Below, piece after piece: positions 11,543 through 21,744 of a stretch of 64,000 nt of DNA. Numbering within the stretch: position 1 is the stretch's first letter; every line of letters begins with the position of its first letter. The stretch spans positions 1 to 64,000 of the forward strand of contig CANKWX010000007.1 of the NCBI GenBank assembly GCA_947487165.1. The letters are read 5' to 3'. This DNA is from Burkholderiales bacterium. GTDB taxonomy: Bacteria > Pseudomonadota > Gammaproteobacteria > Burkholderiales > Burkholderiaceae_E. The notes under the pieces were generated by a model. It was not told the origin of the DNA. It ran no database searches and was given only the letters and a program-made list of their open reading frames with translations. A program made the position numbers and the translations under genes.

Positions 11543-12349
11543 TTAACGAATCGATCTGAGAGCCGCTGCGCGGCAGATCGAAAGAAAATCCGCGGCAACC
11601 AGCGATGCGCCGCCGATCAGACCACCATCGACATCAGGCTGACCGAACAATGCTTGCGCATTGGAGGGCTTAACCGAGCCGCCATAAATAATTCGAGCGC
11701 CAGCGGCACCGGGCACGCTGCCCGCAACAAGGCGGGACCGAATGAAGGCATGCACCTGCTGGGCCTGCTCAGGTGAAGCTGTCAGGCCGGTACCGATGGC
11801 CCATACCGGTTCATAGGCAATCACAAACCGCTCATTCGTCGAGGCCAGCGCGGTGCAAAGGCCGTTGATCTGCGCAGCGAGAACCGACTCGGTCTTCGAC
11901 GCCTCGCGCTCGGCCAGAGATTCTCCCACACAGACGACCGGGACCAGTCCGGCTCTGTGGGCAAACTCCACCTTCGTCGAGAGCTGGGCATCGGTTTCGC
12001 CAAAGTAGGCGCGCCGCTCGGAATGACCGATCAGCACCCATGTGCAGGCCAGGTCACGCAGCATCGTCGCCGAGACTTCGCCGGTGTAGGCCCCGTTGTC
12101 GAAGTGCGCCACGTTTTGAGCACCCCAGCCGAACTGACTGGCAGCCAGCCGAGCAGCAGCCAAACCGATATAGGGGAATGGGGGGCAGACCCCTGCCTCG
12201 ACACCAGCCAGTAAGGCGGGCAACTCGCGCTCGCCATGCAACAGACCCGACAGCAACTGCTCGGCAGTTGCGACGTCACCGTTCATCTTCCAGTTGCCAA
12301 GCACCAGTGGCTTTCGCCGGACTTTCTCGGTATTCGCCGGTGCCGTCAT
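11543..12349 (-). CDS. tpiA: Triosephosphate isomerase
   Basis: A 268-residue TIM-barrel glycolytic enzyme interconverting dihydroxyacetone phosphate and glyceraldehyde 3-phosphate. Catalytic motifs are intact: GNWKMNG with the active Lys, IGHSERR with the active His, and AYEPVWAIGTG with the active Glu. The phosphate loop IYGGSVKPSNA is also present. The N-terminus carries about a dozen residues before the barrel starts. A candidate promoter lies just upstream. Confidence 0.97.
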   Translation of the reverse strand: MTAPANTEKVRRKPLVLGNWKMNGDVATAEQLLSGLLHGERELPALLAGVEAGVCPPFPYIGLAAARLAASQFGWGAQNVAHFDNGAYTGEVSATMLRDLACTWVLIGHSERRAYFGETDAQLSTKVEFAHRAGLVPVVCVGESLAEREASKTESVLAAQINGLCTALASTNERFVIAYEPVWAIGTGLTASPEQAQQVHAFIRSRLVAGSVPGAAGARIIYGGSVKPSNAQALFGQPDVDGGLIGGASLVAADFLSICRAAALRSIR

Positions 12350-12394
12350 CGTGTTGCCGTCATTGAGGAAGAAGCCACTTCAGGTTAACCGACG

Positions 12395-12424
12395 AGTTTA
12401 TCGTCTGCGCACCGAGATGGTCAA
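12395..12424 (-). promoter_or_regulatory. Candidate sigma-70 promoter for tpiA-secG
   Basis: On the minus strand, TTGACC (12419-12424) and TAAACT (12395-12400) are separated by 18 bases. This is 45 bases ahead of the tpiA ATG and overlaps the very end of pssA. The -35 box matches consensus at five of six positions and the -10 box at four of six. No transcription data are available. Confidence 0.45.
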
Positions 12425-13290
12425 TTCGGCGTGGGGCGACCGGCCGAAGGCGCGGACTTGCGCGCAACCCAGAACCGCCAGAGCCACAGCACATAACCTG
12501 AGGCGGCGTAGACCAGAAACAGGGAGAAAAGCACGATCGGCGGGTCATAGGAGACCAGTACGAAAAACAGCACGATCAGCGGAACTGCCACGTAAGGAAC
12601 GCTGCGCTTGAGGTTGATGTCCTTGAAACTGTAGAAGGGCGCGTTGGAGAACATGGTGAGCCCCGCATAGAGCGTCAGGGTCCAGGCCAGCCATCGAAGA
12701 TCTTCGCCGGTGGCGTCGATCCAGCGGGTTTCGCGCAGATCGGTGGCGATCCAGACGAAACCGGCCACCAGCGCCGCCGCCGCAGGACTCGGCATCCCTT
12801 GAAAAAAGCGTTTATCAACCACCGTGATGTTGGTGTTGAATCTCGCAAGCCTCAATGCAGCGCCAGCGACATACACGAAGGCGGCCAGCCAGCCGAGTTT
12901 CCCCATGCCACGCAGCGACCATTCGTAGACCACGAGCGCCGGAGCCGCACCGAACGACACCATGTCGGCCATCGAGTCGTACTGCTCGCCAAAGGCGCTT
13001 TGAGTATTAGTGAGGCGGGCGACCCGACCGTCGAGTCCATCGAGCACCATCGCCACAAACAGCGCCACCGCAGCGATCTCGAAACGGCCATTCATTGCCT
13101 GGACAATGGCAAAAAATCCGGCGAAGAGATTGGCGGTCGTAAAGGCATTAGGCAGGAGGTAAACGCCCCTGGAGCGAGGCCGCGCGGTCGGCGCATCGGA
13201 CTCGTCATCAGATGCGAGGCTGACCGACGAAGCCCGAACCGGCCGCAGCGGGCGAAAGCCTTTGAATTTTCGTCGACGGGGTTCAGCCAT
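12421..13290 (-). CDS. pssA: CDP-diacylglycerol--serine O-phosphatidyltransferase
   Basis: A 289-residue integral membrane enzyme that makes phosphatidylserine, the precursor of phosphatidylethanolamine. The CDP-alcohol phosphotransferase signature is seen as DGLDGRVARLTNTQSAFGEQ followed by the YDSMADMVSF segment, with all metal-binding Asp residues. Several transmembrane helices follow. The first 40 residues are basic and Ser/Arg-rich. It lies 137 bases downstream of ilvC. The psd gene that usually sits between ilvC and pssA in Burkholderia is absent. Confidence 0.93.
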   Translation of the reverse strand: MAEPRRRKFKGFRPLRPVRASSVSLASDDESDAPTARPRSRGVYLLPNAFTTANLFAGFFAIVQAMNGRFEIAAVALFVAMVLDGLDGRVARLTNTQSAFGEQYDSMADMVSFGAAPALVVYEWSLRGMGKLGWLAAFVYVAGAALRLARFNTNITVVDKRFFQGMPSPAAAALVAGFVWIATDLRETRWIDATGEDLRWLAWTLTLYAGLTMFSNAPFYSFKDINLKRSVPYVAVPLIVLFFVLVSYDPPIVLFSLFLVYAASGYVLWLWRFWVARKSAPSAGRPTPN

Positions 13291-13427
13291 GATCGGTGCA
13301 GGGTAACACTTGAACCCTTATCGCAAACATCCCGAACCAACCCGCAGATCGTCGCAAAAAGGCCCGTGAGCAGCCCGATCGACATCGACCAGGCTGCGCA
13401 GGAGTCAGGCAGATCGCCTTCGAGGGC

Positions 13428-14947
<1,520 letters not shown>

Positions 14948-14957
14948 GATGCGTGCC

Positions 14958-16679
14958 TCACAGGTCCTCTGAGCCGAGAATCATCTCGGTCAGACCCTTG
15001 CCGCCCTGAACCATCGGCCAGACGTTCTCGGTCTGGTCGGTGATCACATCGAGAAACACCAGCCGATCCTTGTACTTGCCAAAGGCGTCACGCAGTGCCG
15101 GTTCGACATCACCCGGTTTGTCAACTCGAATACCGATATGCCCGTACGCCTCGGCGAGCCGGACGAAGTCGGGCAGCGCGTCCATGTAGGACTCGGAATA
15201 ACGGCTGCCGTATTCGATTTCCTGCCACTGTCGCACCATGCCGAGGTAACGATTATTGAGGCTGACCACCTTCACCGGCATGTGATATTGCTTGCAGGTC
15301 GACATCTCCTGGATGCACATCTGGATTGAGCCTTCACCGGTCACGCAAGCCACCTGGGCACCGGGGTTGGCCAGCGCCACGCCCATCGCGTAGGGCAGAC
15401 CGACACCCATGGTGCCGAGGCCGCCCGAATTGATCCAGCGACGCGGCTTGTCGAAGCGATAGAACTGGGCCGCCCACATCTGATGCTGACCGACGTCCGA
15501 GGTCACGAAGGCATCGCCACCGGTCACTTCCCAGAGCTTTTCGATCACGAACTGCGGCTTGATGACATCGGTCGCGGCACGGTCGTACTTGAGGCAATCC
15601 TTGGTTCGCCACTCGGCAATCTGAGTCCACCAGGCCGCGACACCCTTGTGCACTTTGGCACCGGCATCGACTGCCGCACCGAGTTGGGCGAGCATCTCGG
15701 TCAGGCACTCGCGCACATCGCCAACGATCGGCACGTCAACTTTGACCCGCTTGGAGATCGAAGACGGATCGATGTCGATATGAATGATCTTGCGGGGGTT
15801 CTGCGCGAAATGCTTGGGATTGCCGATCACGCGATCGTCAAAGCGTGCACCGACCGCGAGCAGCACATCGCAGTGCTGCATGGCCATATTGGCCTCGTAG
15901 GTACCATGCATGCCAGGCATGCCGACGAAACGCTCGCTGCTGGCGCGATAGCCGCCAAGCCCCATCAGCGTATTGGTGCAGGGAAATCCAAGCTCATCAA
16001 CGAGCTTGTTCAGCTCGGGGGCAGCATTGGCCAGAATGACACCGCCACCGGTATAGATCATCGGGCGCTCAGCGCCGAGCAGCAACTGCAGCGCCTTGCG
16101 AATCTGACCCTGGTGGCCTTTGACCACCGGGTTATACGAGCGCATCGGGACGGCTTTGGGATATTCGAACTTGCACTTGTCGCGGGTGACATCCTTGGGG
16201 ATATCGACCAATACCGGACCGGGACGACCGGTCGAGGCAATCACGAAAGCCTTGCGAATGGTCGTGGCCAGATCCTTGACATCCTTGACCAGGAAGTTGT
16301 GCTTGACGCATGGACGCGTGATACCAACGGTGTCGCATTCCTGAAAAGCGTCTTCACCGATCGCATGCGTCGGGACCTGACCGGTCAGGATGACCATTGG
16401 AATCGAGTCCATGTAAGCCGTCGCAATACCAGTGACCGCGTTCGTGACGCCGGGACCACTTGTTACGAGACACACACCGACCTTTTCGGTCGAACGCGCA
16501 TACGCGTCGGCTGCATGCACTGCAGCCTGCTCGTGCCGAACCAGGACGTGCTGTACCGAGTCCTGCTGAAAGATCGCGTCGTAGATATACAGGACGGCCC
16601 CGCCGGGGTAGCCGAAAAGGTGCTTGACACCTTCTTCCTGCAAGCAGCGCACGACAATTTCCGCGCCAGTAAGTTCCAT
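14958..16679 (-). CDS. ilvB: Acetolactate synthase, large catalytic subunit
   Basis: A 573-residue thiamine-diphosphate enzyme condensing pyruvate with pyruvate or 2-oxobutyrate. Visible motifs are the N-terminal TPP domain GYPGGAVLYIYDAIF with the catalytic Glu shortly after (RHEQAAVHAADAYAR) and the C-terminal TPP/Mg region VTGEGSIQMCIQEM ending in NNRYLGMVRQWQ. The start ATG at 16679 is preceded by AAAGG at good distance; the frame upstream is open but not protein-like. First gene of ilvBHC. Confidence 0.97.
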   Translation of the reverse strand: MELTGAEIVVRCLQEEGVKHLFGYPGGAVLYIYDAIFQQDSVQHVLVRHEQAAVHAADAYARSTEKVGVCLVTSGPGVTNAVTGIATAYMDSIPMVILTGQVPTHAIGEDAFQECDTVGITRPCVKHNFLVKDVKDLATTIRKAFVIASTGRPGPVLVDIPKDVTRDKCKFEYPKAVPMRSYNPVVKGHQGQIRKALQLLLGAERPMIYTGGGVILANAAPELNKLVDELGFPCTNTLMGLGGYRASSERFVGMPGMHGTYEANMAMQHCDVLLAVGARFDDRVIGNPKHFAQNPRKIIHIDIDPSSISKRVKVDVPIVGDVRECLTEMLAQLGAAVDAGAKVHKGVAAWWTQIAEWRTKDCLKYDRAATDVIKPQFVIEKLWEVTGGDAFVTSDVGQHQMWAAQFYRFDKPRRWINSGGLGTMGVGLPYAMGVALANPGAQVACVTGEGSIQMCIQEMSTCKQYHMPVKVVSLNNRYLGMVRQWQEIEYGSRYSESYMDALPDFVRLAEAYGHIGIRVDKPGDVEPALRDAFGKYKDRLVFLDVITDQTENVWPMVQGGKGLTEMILGSEDL

Positions 16680-17055
16680 GATCTGTATTCCTTTCAAGAT
16701 CCAGGGAGCCCGCCCGCCGGCGCCAGCGCAATCGGTTGATCGCATCGACGCAGGCCTCGAAACGGGACCTGTGAGGTTGAACGGACGCCTAAGCCCCCTC
16801 TCGTGAAGGGTGCAACCGGCATGCGCTGAAAATTTCGAGCCGGGATGGTGAACCGGCCAGGGCAAAAATAGACGTTAGCGAGCGTTACGGGAATGCAACG
16901 CTGGTGACGTGTAGGGATCACAAAATTGTAATTCCAAACCGCATGCCGGTCAAGGCAAGACCGACTTCAGGCGGAGGCAAAAATCGCCCGGGCATGGCTT
17001 CTGCTAGGATCCACGACCGCACCGGCGACGCACACTACAAAGGTCAAACGCGAGG
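16680..17055. other. Divergent intergenic region between ilvB and the sigma factor gene
   Basis: These 376 bases separate two divergent operons and should hold promoters for both. On the plus strand a TAGGAT at about 17006 could be a -10 box, but no convincing -35 partner was found. On the minus strand no leader peptide rich in Ile, Val or Leu and no clear terminator-antiterminator pair was seen, so attenuation control of ilvBHC is not supported. Confidence 0.5.
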
Positions 17056-17628
17056 ATGGCCTCACGGCAGGAACTTTCAGAATTTCTGAAGTCGATCGAG
17101 CGCCGGGCCTTCAAGCAAGCCGTCTACGCCGTCCGCGATAATGAGGCAGCACTGGATGTCGTCCAGGATGCGATGTTAAAGCTCGCGGAAAAATACGCCG
17201 ACAAACCGCCGGCAGAGTTGCCGCTGCTGTTTCAGCGCATCCTGCAGAATACGATTCACGACCACTTCCGGCGCCAGAAGGTCCGCAACCTCTGGACGAC
17301 GCTGCTGTCCGCCTTGCGTCCGTCAGACGATTCGGGAGATGGCGACCGAGATGTGCTCGAGTCGCTGGAAGTCGAAGGCGACACGCGGCAGGGAGAAAGC
17401 GCAGCGCAACTCGTTGAACGGGATCAGATTCTTCGTATGATCGACGAAGAGATTCAGAAACTTCCGGCACGTCAACGGGAAGCCTTCGTCATGCGTTACT
17501 GGCAGGATCTGGATGTCGCGGAAACCGCGATCGCAATGGGATGTTCCGAGGGCAGCGTCAAGACTCACTGCTCACGTGCAACCCACACCCTGGCGACGGC
17601 GCTGAGAGCCAAGGGAATTACGCTATGA
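17056..17628 (+). CDS. ECF-like RNA polymerase sigma factor
   Basis: A 190-residue sigma-70 family protein. Region 2 is seen in residues 12-75 (DNEAALDVVQDAMLKLAEKY then LFQRILQNTIHDHFRRQK). Region 4, a helix-turn-helix, is at about 140-185 (LPARQREAFVMRYWQDLDV, then GCSEGSVKTHCSRA). The linker is acidic. It overlaps by four bases with a one-TM DUF3619 gene and is followed by DUF3106 and RDD genes. That arrangement suggests a sigma factor with its own membrane regulator; the regulatory role of the partner is inference. Start chosen at the first ATG; the ribosome binding site is poor. Confidence 0.88.
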   Translation: MASRQELSEFLKSIERRAFKQAVYAVRDNEAALDVVQDAMLKLAEKYADKPPAELPLLFQRILQNTIHDHFRRQKVRNLWTTLLSALRPSDDSGDGDRDVLESLEVEGDTRQGESAAQLVERDQILRMIDEEIQKLPARQREAFVMRYWQDLDVAETAIAMGCSEGSVKTHCSRATHTLATALRAKGITL

Positions 17629-18029
17629 ACAACGAACAGCTGTTTGCACACCAAGTCAGACTGGCTCTCGATGAGTCGGCGGATCATTTGCCGTTTCGCA
17701 TCACCCAGCGACTGGAGCAGTCTCGGCAGGCAGCGCTCGCCCGCGCCATGCCGATCGAGGCCGAGCTGGCGGTCAACCGCGCCGCGCCAATGTCGGTTGC
17801 GCTGCATGGCGATGACCGACCGTCGGTGTATTTCCGACTCCTGTCGACGGTGGCGCCGGTCTTGCTTGTTGTTGCAGGCCTCTATGGCATCGATGCCTGG
17901 AACGACGCTGAGGAAGCCGCCGAGACAGCAGACATCGATGCTGAGCTGCTGCTTGCCGACGACGATGTGCCGGTATCCGCCTATGCCGACAAGGGCTTTG
18001 GCGCCTTCCTGAAGAATTCCGGACAATGA
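17625..18029 (+). CDS. DUF3619 family single-pass membrane protein, possible anti-sigma factor
   Basis: A 134-residue protein with a soluble N-terminal part (residues 1-72) containing a helical segment QVRLALDESADHLPFRITQRLEQ. One hydrophobic helix follows near 73-92 (LSTVAPVLLVVAGLYGIDAW), then an acidic C-terminal tail. The topology, with a short cytoplasmic domain plus one helix, and the four-base overlap with the sigma factor gene resemble sigma/anti-sigma pairs. No zinc-binding anti-sigma motif is present, so that role is unproven. Confidence 0.8.
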   Translation: MNNEQLFAHQVRLALDESADHLPFRITQRLEQSRQAALARAMPIEAELAVNRAAPMSVALHGDDRPSVYFRLLSTVAPVLLVVAGLYGIDAWNDAEEAAETADIDAELLLADDDVPVSAYADKGFGAFLKNSGQ

Positions 18030-18039
18030 GCGGCGTGCT

Positions 18040-18777
18040 GTGATGACGCGATTGATGGCAATGTTGGTGGTGGCGATTCTGAGCGCCGGGCTTTCATTGA
18101 ACGCGAACGCCCAGACAGCGGCCACGCCGGACGCCACCGGCTCGACCGTGGAATCGGCAGGCAGCACGCCGGCTGCGGAAGACGCGACCAGCCCGTCGAC
18201 CGCGCCTGCCATGTCGGCCGAAGCACCCCCGCCGTCACCGCCCAGGTCTGAACCACTCAGGCTCGACCCTCCCCGCGCTTCTGCAATTCCCCTTGTCCAG
18301 CCGCTTTGGAAAGACCTGACACGCGCCCAACGGCAGGTGCTTGAGCCATTCGAGTCACAATGGAATGAACTGCCGGCAACCGAGAAGCGAGCCTGGGCGG
18401 ATATTGCGCGACGCTTTCCCGAAATGACTGCCGATGAACAGGCACGGGTCAAGAAACGAGTCGCAGAATGGGCGCAGCTCAGCCCGGCGCAGCGTCAGGT
18501 TGCTCGCGCCAACTATCGCCTCGCCCAGCAGGCCGGGCGAGAGAGCGTCTCGGCCCAATGGGAAACCTATCAGGGACTGACGAGCGACCAGAAAAATGTG
18601 CTGGGCAACGCCGGCAGCACCAGCAACACTGCGTCTCGCTACGCCGGGCCTTCGACCGGATTGGCAAAGGTCGCCGGACAACCCCTGCCGCGTCGACAGG
18701 TTGTGATCAGCTCAGATAACTCACCAGCTTCCGCTTCGGGCGTCGTACCGACGGTCGGCAAGAGCGCACGCCCCTGA
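18040..18777 (+). CDS. DUF3106 family secreted/periplasmic protein
   Basis: A 245-residue protein with a signal peptide (residues 1-25, LVVAILSAGLSLNANA). An Ala/Ser/Pro-rich linker follows, then a helical region around 90-170 with repeated W-x-x-L and QR patterns (LWKDLTRAQRQVLEPF, WADIARRFPEMTADEQ, WAQLSPAQRQVARANY), which is the DUF3106 signature. The tail is Ser/Gly-rich. It starts with GTG (next codon ATG at 18043). Function unknown; the export signal places it outside the cytoplasm. Confidence 0.82.
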   Translation: MMTRLMAMLVVAILSAGLSLNANAQTAATPDATGSTVESAGSTPAAEDATSPSTAPAMSAEAPPPSPPRSEPLRLDPPRASAIPLVQPLWKDLTRAQRQVLEPFESQWNELPATEKRAWADIARRFPEMTADEQARVKKRVAEWAQLSPAQRQVARANYRLAQQAGRESVSAQWETYQGLTSDQKNVLGNAGSTSNTASRYAGPSTGLAKVAGQPLPRRQVVISSDNSPASASGVVPTVGKSARP

Positions 18778-18780
18778 GCC

Positions 18781-19290
18781 TTGAAATCAAGCCATCCGGA
18801 TACCGGTTCGCCGGTCAGCGAAATGCCTGATGCCGGCCTGTGGCGCCGTTTCATGGGCGCCGTCTATGAATCCGTGATTCTGGTCGGCGTTGTTATTTTT
18901 TTCGCCTACGGATACTCAGCTCTCGGGCAATACCGGGGGGAAGCAGGCCTGGCCCGATCGGTTTTCCAGGGGTTCCTGCTTCTGGTGATCTCGGCGTACT
19001 TCATTGGATTCTGGAGTAAGGGGCGGCGCAGCCTGCCGATGAAAACCGTCGCGGTTCGACTGGTGGACTCGCAGGGCCGGCCGCTGACCCTTGCACGAGC
19101 CGCCTTGCGATGCGGACTGATCTGGATCCTCGTGCTCGTCCCGGCTGCACTCGCTTTTTCATTGCATCCGGCCTGGCTGCTGCTGTGGGCGCTTTCTTTC
19201 GCTTGGGCAGCTTTCTCACCGCAGCGACAGACGCTTCACGACCAGCTGTCAGGAACCCGGCTGGTCATCGACCACAGCGCTGCACCCTGA
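18781..19290 (+). CDS. RDD family membrane protein
   Basis: A 169-residue membrane protein. The RDD-type opening appears as AGLWRRFMGAVYESVILVGVV, followed by a second helix, the loop SLPMKTVAVRLVDSQGRPLT, and further helices up to FSPQRQTLHDQLSGTRLV, where the family's third landmark Asp (HDQLSGT) is present. The open frame begins at TTG 18781, three bases after the previous stop; ATG at 18823 is an alternative start. It is last in the sigma factor cassette. Specific function unknown. Confidence 0.83.
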   Translation: MKSSHPDTGSPVSEMPDAGLWRRFMGAVYESVILVGVVIFFAYGYSALGQYRGEAGLARSVFQGFLLLVISAYFIGFWSKGRRSLPMKTVAVRLVDSQGRPLTLARAALRCGLIWILVLVPAALAFSLHPAWLLLWALSFAWAAFSPQRQTLHDQLSGTRLVIDHSAAP

Positions 19291-19319
19291 TTGAGGCCGC
19301 ATCGACGCCGCGGTGTCGA

Positions 19320-21563
19320 TCAATTCCTCACGCAGTCGACGAAATAGCTGCTGACACCATTTTTCGTCTCGACCGCCAGCCCGTGAACGTCGGTTGAAAA
19401 GCCCGGGAAGCGTTCATTAAAAGTCCGAACGAACTTCAGATACTCAACGATCGTGCGGTTGAATCGCTCCCCCGGTATCAGCAGAGGAATGCCCGGCGGA
19501 TAAGGCGTCACCAGCATCGTGGTGATCCGGCCTTCGAGTTCGTCGATCTGCACGCGATCGACCTTGCGATGCGCAAGGCATTCAAACGCGTCCGACGGCT
19601 TCATCGCCGGCTCCATGACCGACAGGTACATGTCCATCGTGACCCTGGCCACGTCATGGCGACGGTATTCCTCGTGAATCTGCTGGGCAAGGTCGCGCAA
19701 ACCGACCCGCTCATAGGCGGGAAACTTGGCGACAAAATCGGGCATCACACGCCACAGGGGCTGATTGCCGTCATAGTCGGCCTTGAACTGCTGCAGTTCG
19801 GTCACCAGGGTGTTCCAGCGGCCCTTGGTGATCCCGATCGTGAACATAACGAAAAATGAATAAAGTCCGGTCTTTTCGACCACCACGCCATGCTCGGAGA
19901 GGTACTTGGTGACCAACGAAGCAGGAATTCCCCAGGACGAAAAGCCACCGTCCATGCCTAGGCCTGGCGTGATCAGGGTCGCCTTGATCGGGTCAAGCAT
20001 ATTGAAGCCGGTCTCGACACCCTCGAATCCGTGCCAGGTATCGCTTGGACGCAGAATCCAGTCTTCGCGACGGCCAGCGCCGACATGTTCGAACGACTTG
20101 GGGCCCCAGACTCTGAACCACCAGGAGTCACCGAACTCGTCATCGACCTTGCGCATCGCACGACGGAAATCGAGCGCTTCAGAGATCGACTCTTCCACCA
20201 GTGCGCGGCCACCGGGCTGCTCCATCATCGCCGCCGCAACATCGCAGGACGCGATGATCGCGTATTGCGGCGAGGTCGAGGTGTGCATCAGGTAGGACTC
20301 GTTGAAGCGGTAGGTGTCGAGCTTGTGATCGAGCGGCTCCTGCACCAGGATCTGTGAGGCTTGAGACAGGCCCGCCAGCAGCTTGTGCGTCGACTGGGTC
20401 GAGAACACCATCGTCGACTTGGAGCGCGGGCGGTTTTCGCCGATCGCATGCATCTCGTGATACAGCGGATGAAAGGTGGCGTGAGGCAGCCAGGCTTCGT
20501 CAAAGTGAAGGTTCTCGACGAAGTCGCCAAGCGACTCCTTGATGGTCTCGACGTTGTAGAGCACGCCGTCGTAGGTCGACTGGGTGATCGTCATGACCTG
20601 CGGACGAGCGGACTTGTCCTTGACCAGCGGATTGGCCTCGATTTTCCGGCGAATGCTCTCGGGACTGAATTCGTGCTTGGGTATCGGCCCGATGATGCCG
20701 AGCTGATTGCGGGTCGGTTGCAGGAAGATCGGGACAGTGCCGGTCATCATGATCGCGTGCAGCACGCTCTTGTGACAGTTGCGATCGACCAGCACGATGT
20801 CATCGGTGGCCACCGCGGAGTGCCAGACGATCTTGTTCGAGGTCGAAGTGCCATTGGTGACGAAAAACAGGTGATCCGCATTGAAGATGCGGGCGGCATT
20901 GCGCTCGCTCGCCGCGACAGGCCCGGTGTGGTCAAGCAATTGACCGAGTTCATCGACCGCATTGCAGACATCGGCACGAAGCATGTTCTCACCAAAAAAC
21001 TGGTGAAACATCTGGCCGACCGGGCTCTTGAGGAAGGCCACGCCACCCGAGTGGCCCGGGCAGTGCCAGGAATAGGAGCCGTCGTTGGCGTAATGCACCA
21101 GTGCCTTGAAAAACGGCGGCGCAAGCGAACCCATGTATTTGTTCGCCTCGCGGATGATGTAGCGCGCCACGAAATCGGGCGTGTCCTCGAACATGTGAAT
21201 GAACCCGTGAAGCTCCTTGAGGATCTCGTTCGGAATGTGCTGCGAGGTACGGGTTTCGCCGAACAGGAAGATCGGGATGTCGGCGTTGCGGTTACGCGTC
21301 TCGCGGATGAAGCGGCGCAGATCCTCGATCGCCTTGCTCTCCGGCCCCTCTTCGTTGATCTCTTCATCGTCGATCGAGACGATGAAGGCCGACGCGCGCG
21401 CGGCCTGATTGGCGACCATACTCACATCGACATAGGTAAAGCCACCGACGACTTCCATGTCCTGATCTTCGATTGCTTTGGCCAGTGCTCGAATGCCCAG
21501 GCCGCTGGCCGACTCGGACTTCCAGTCTTCATCGATGATGATCACAGGGAAACGGAACTTCAT
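19320..21563 (-). CDS. Arginine/lysine/ornithine decarboxylase (PLP fold I)
   Basis: A 747-residue inducible-type basic amino acid decarboxylase. It has an N-terminal flavodoxin-like wing domain (residues 1-130), a PLP domain with the Schiff-base motif TQSTHKLLAGLSQ at about residue 390, and the C-terminal domain with TPYPPGIPLLIPGERF. Such enzymes produce agmatine, cadaverine or putrescine and consume protons in acid stress. The substrate cannot be decided from motifs alone; close betaproteobacterial relatives are usually called arginine or lysine decarboxylases. ATG 21563 starts the recognisable N-terminus. Confidence 0.92.
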   Translation of the reverse strand: MKFRFPVIIIDEDWKSESASGLGIRALAKAIEDQDMEVVGGFTYVDVSMVANQAARASAFIVSIDDEEINEEGPESKAIEDLRRFIRETRNRNADIPIFLFGETRTSQHIPNEILKELHGFIHMFEDTPDFVARYIIREANKYMGSLAPPFFKALVHYANDGSYSWHCPGHSGGVAFLKSPVGQMFHQFFGENMLRADVCNAVDELGQLLDHTGPVAASERNAARIFNADHLFFVTNGTSTSNKIVWHSAVATDDIVLVDRNCHKSVLHAIMMTGTVPIFLQPTRNQLGIIGPIPKHEFSPESIRRKIEANPLVKDKSARPQVMTITQSTYDGVLYNVETIKESLGDFVENLHFDEAWLPHATFHPLYHEMHAIGENRPRSKSTMVFSTQSTHKLLAGLSQASQILVQEPLDHKLDTYRFNESYLMHTSTSPQYAIIASCDVAAAMMEQPGGRALVEESISEALDFRRAMRKVDDEFGDSWWFRVWGPKSFEHVGAGRREDWILRPSDTWHGFEGVETGFNMLDPIKATLITPGLGMDGGFSSWGIPASLVTKYLSEHGVVVEKTGLYSFFVMFTIGITKGRWNTLVTELQQFKADYDGNQPLWRVMPDFVAKFPAYERVGLRDLAQQIHEEYRRHDVARVTMDMYLSVMEPAMKPSDAFECLAHRKVDRVQIDELEGRITTMLVTPYPPGIPLLIPGERFNRTIVEYLKFVRTFNERFPGFSTDVHGLAVETKNGVSSYFVDCVRN

Positions 21564-21744
21564 TGCAGACTCTCCGAGGCGCGCGCCAAGCACGCTCGCT
21601 CGACGACAATCGGGCGGAAGTAAAACACACTTCCGGGTGCTCGCGTCACCGCCGAGCCAGTAGAATCAGCGGTCGGTGGCGCAGGAGAACGCGCTGCCGC
21701 CCTGGTCTGCCACGACACGCCCAACCCCACGCCATTCACATTCG

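Noticed and set aside
16694-16921. Possible leader peptide upstream of ilvB on the minus strand
   Set aside because: The short frames found there are not enriched in Ile, Val or Leu and no terminator/antiterminator pair was seen, so an attenuator is not supported.
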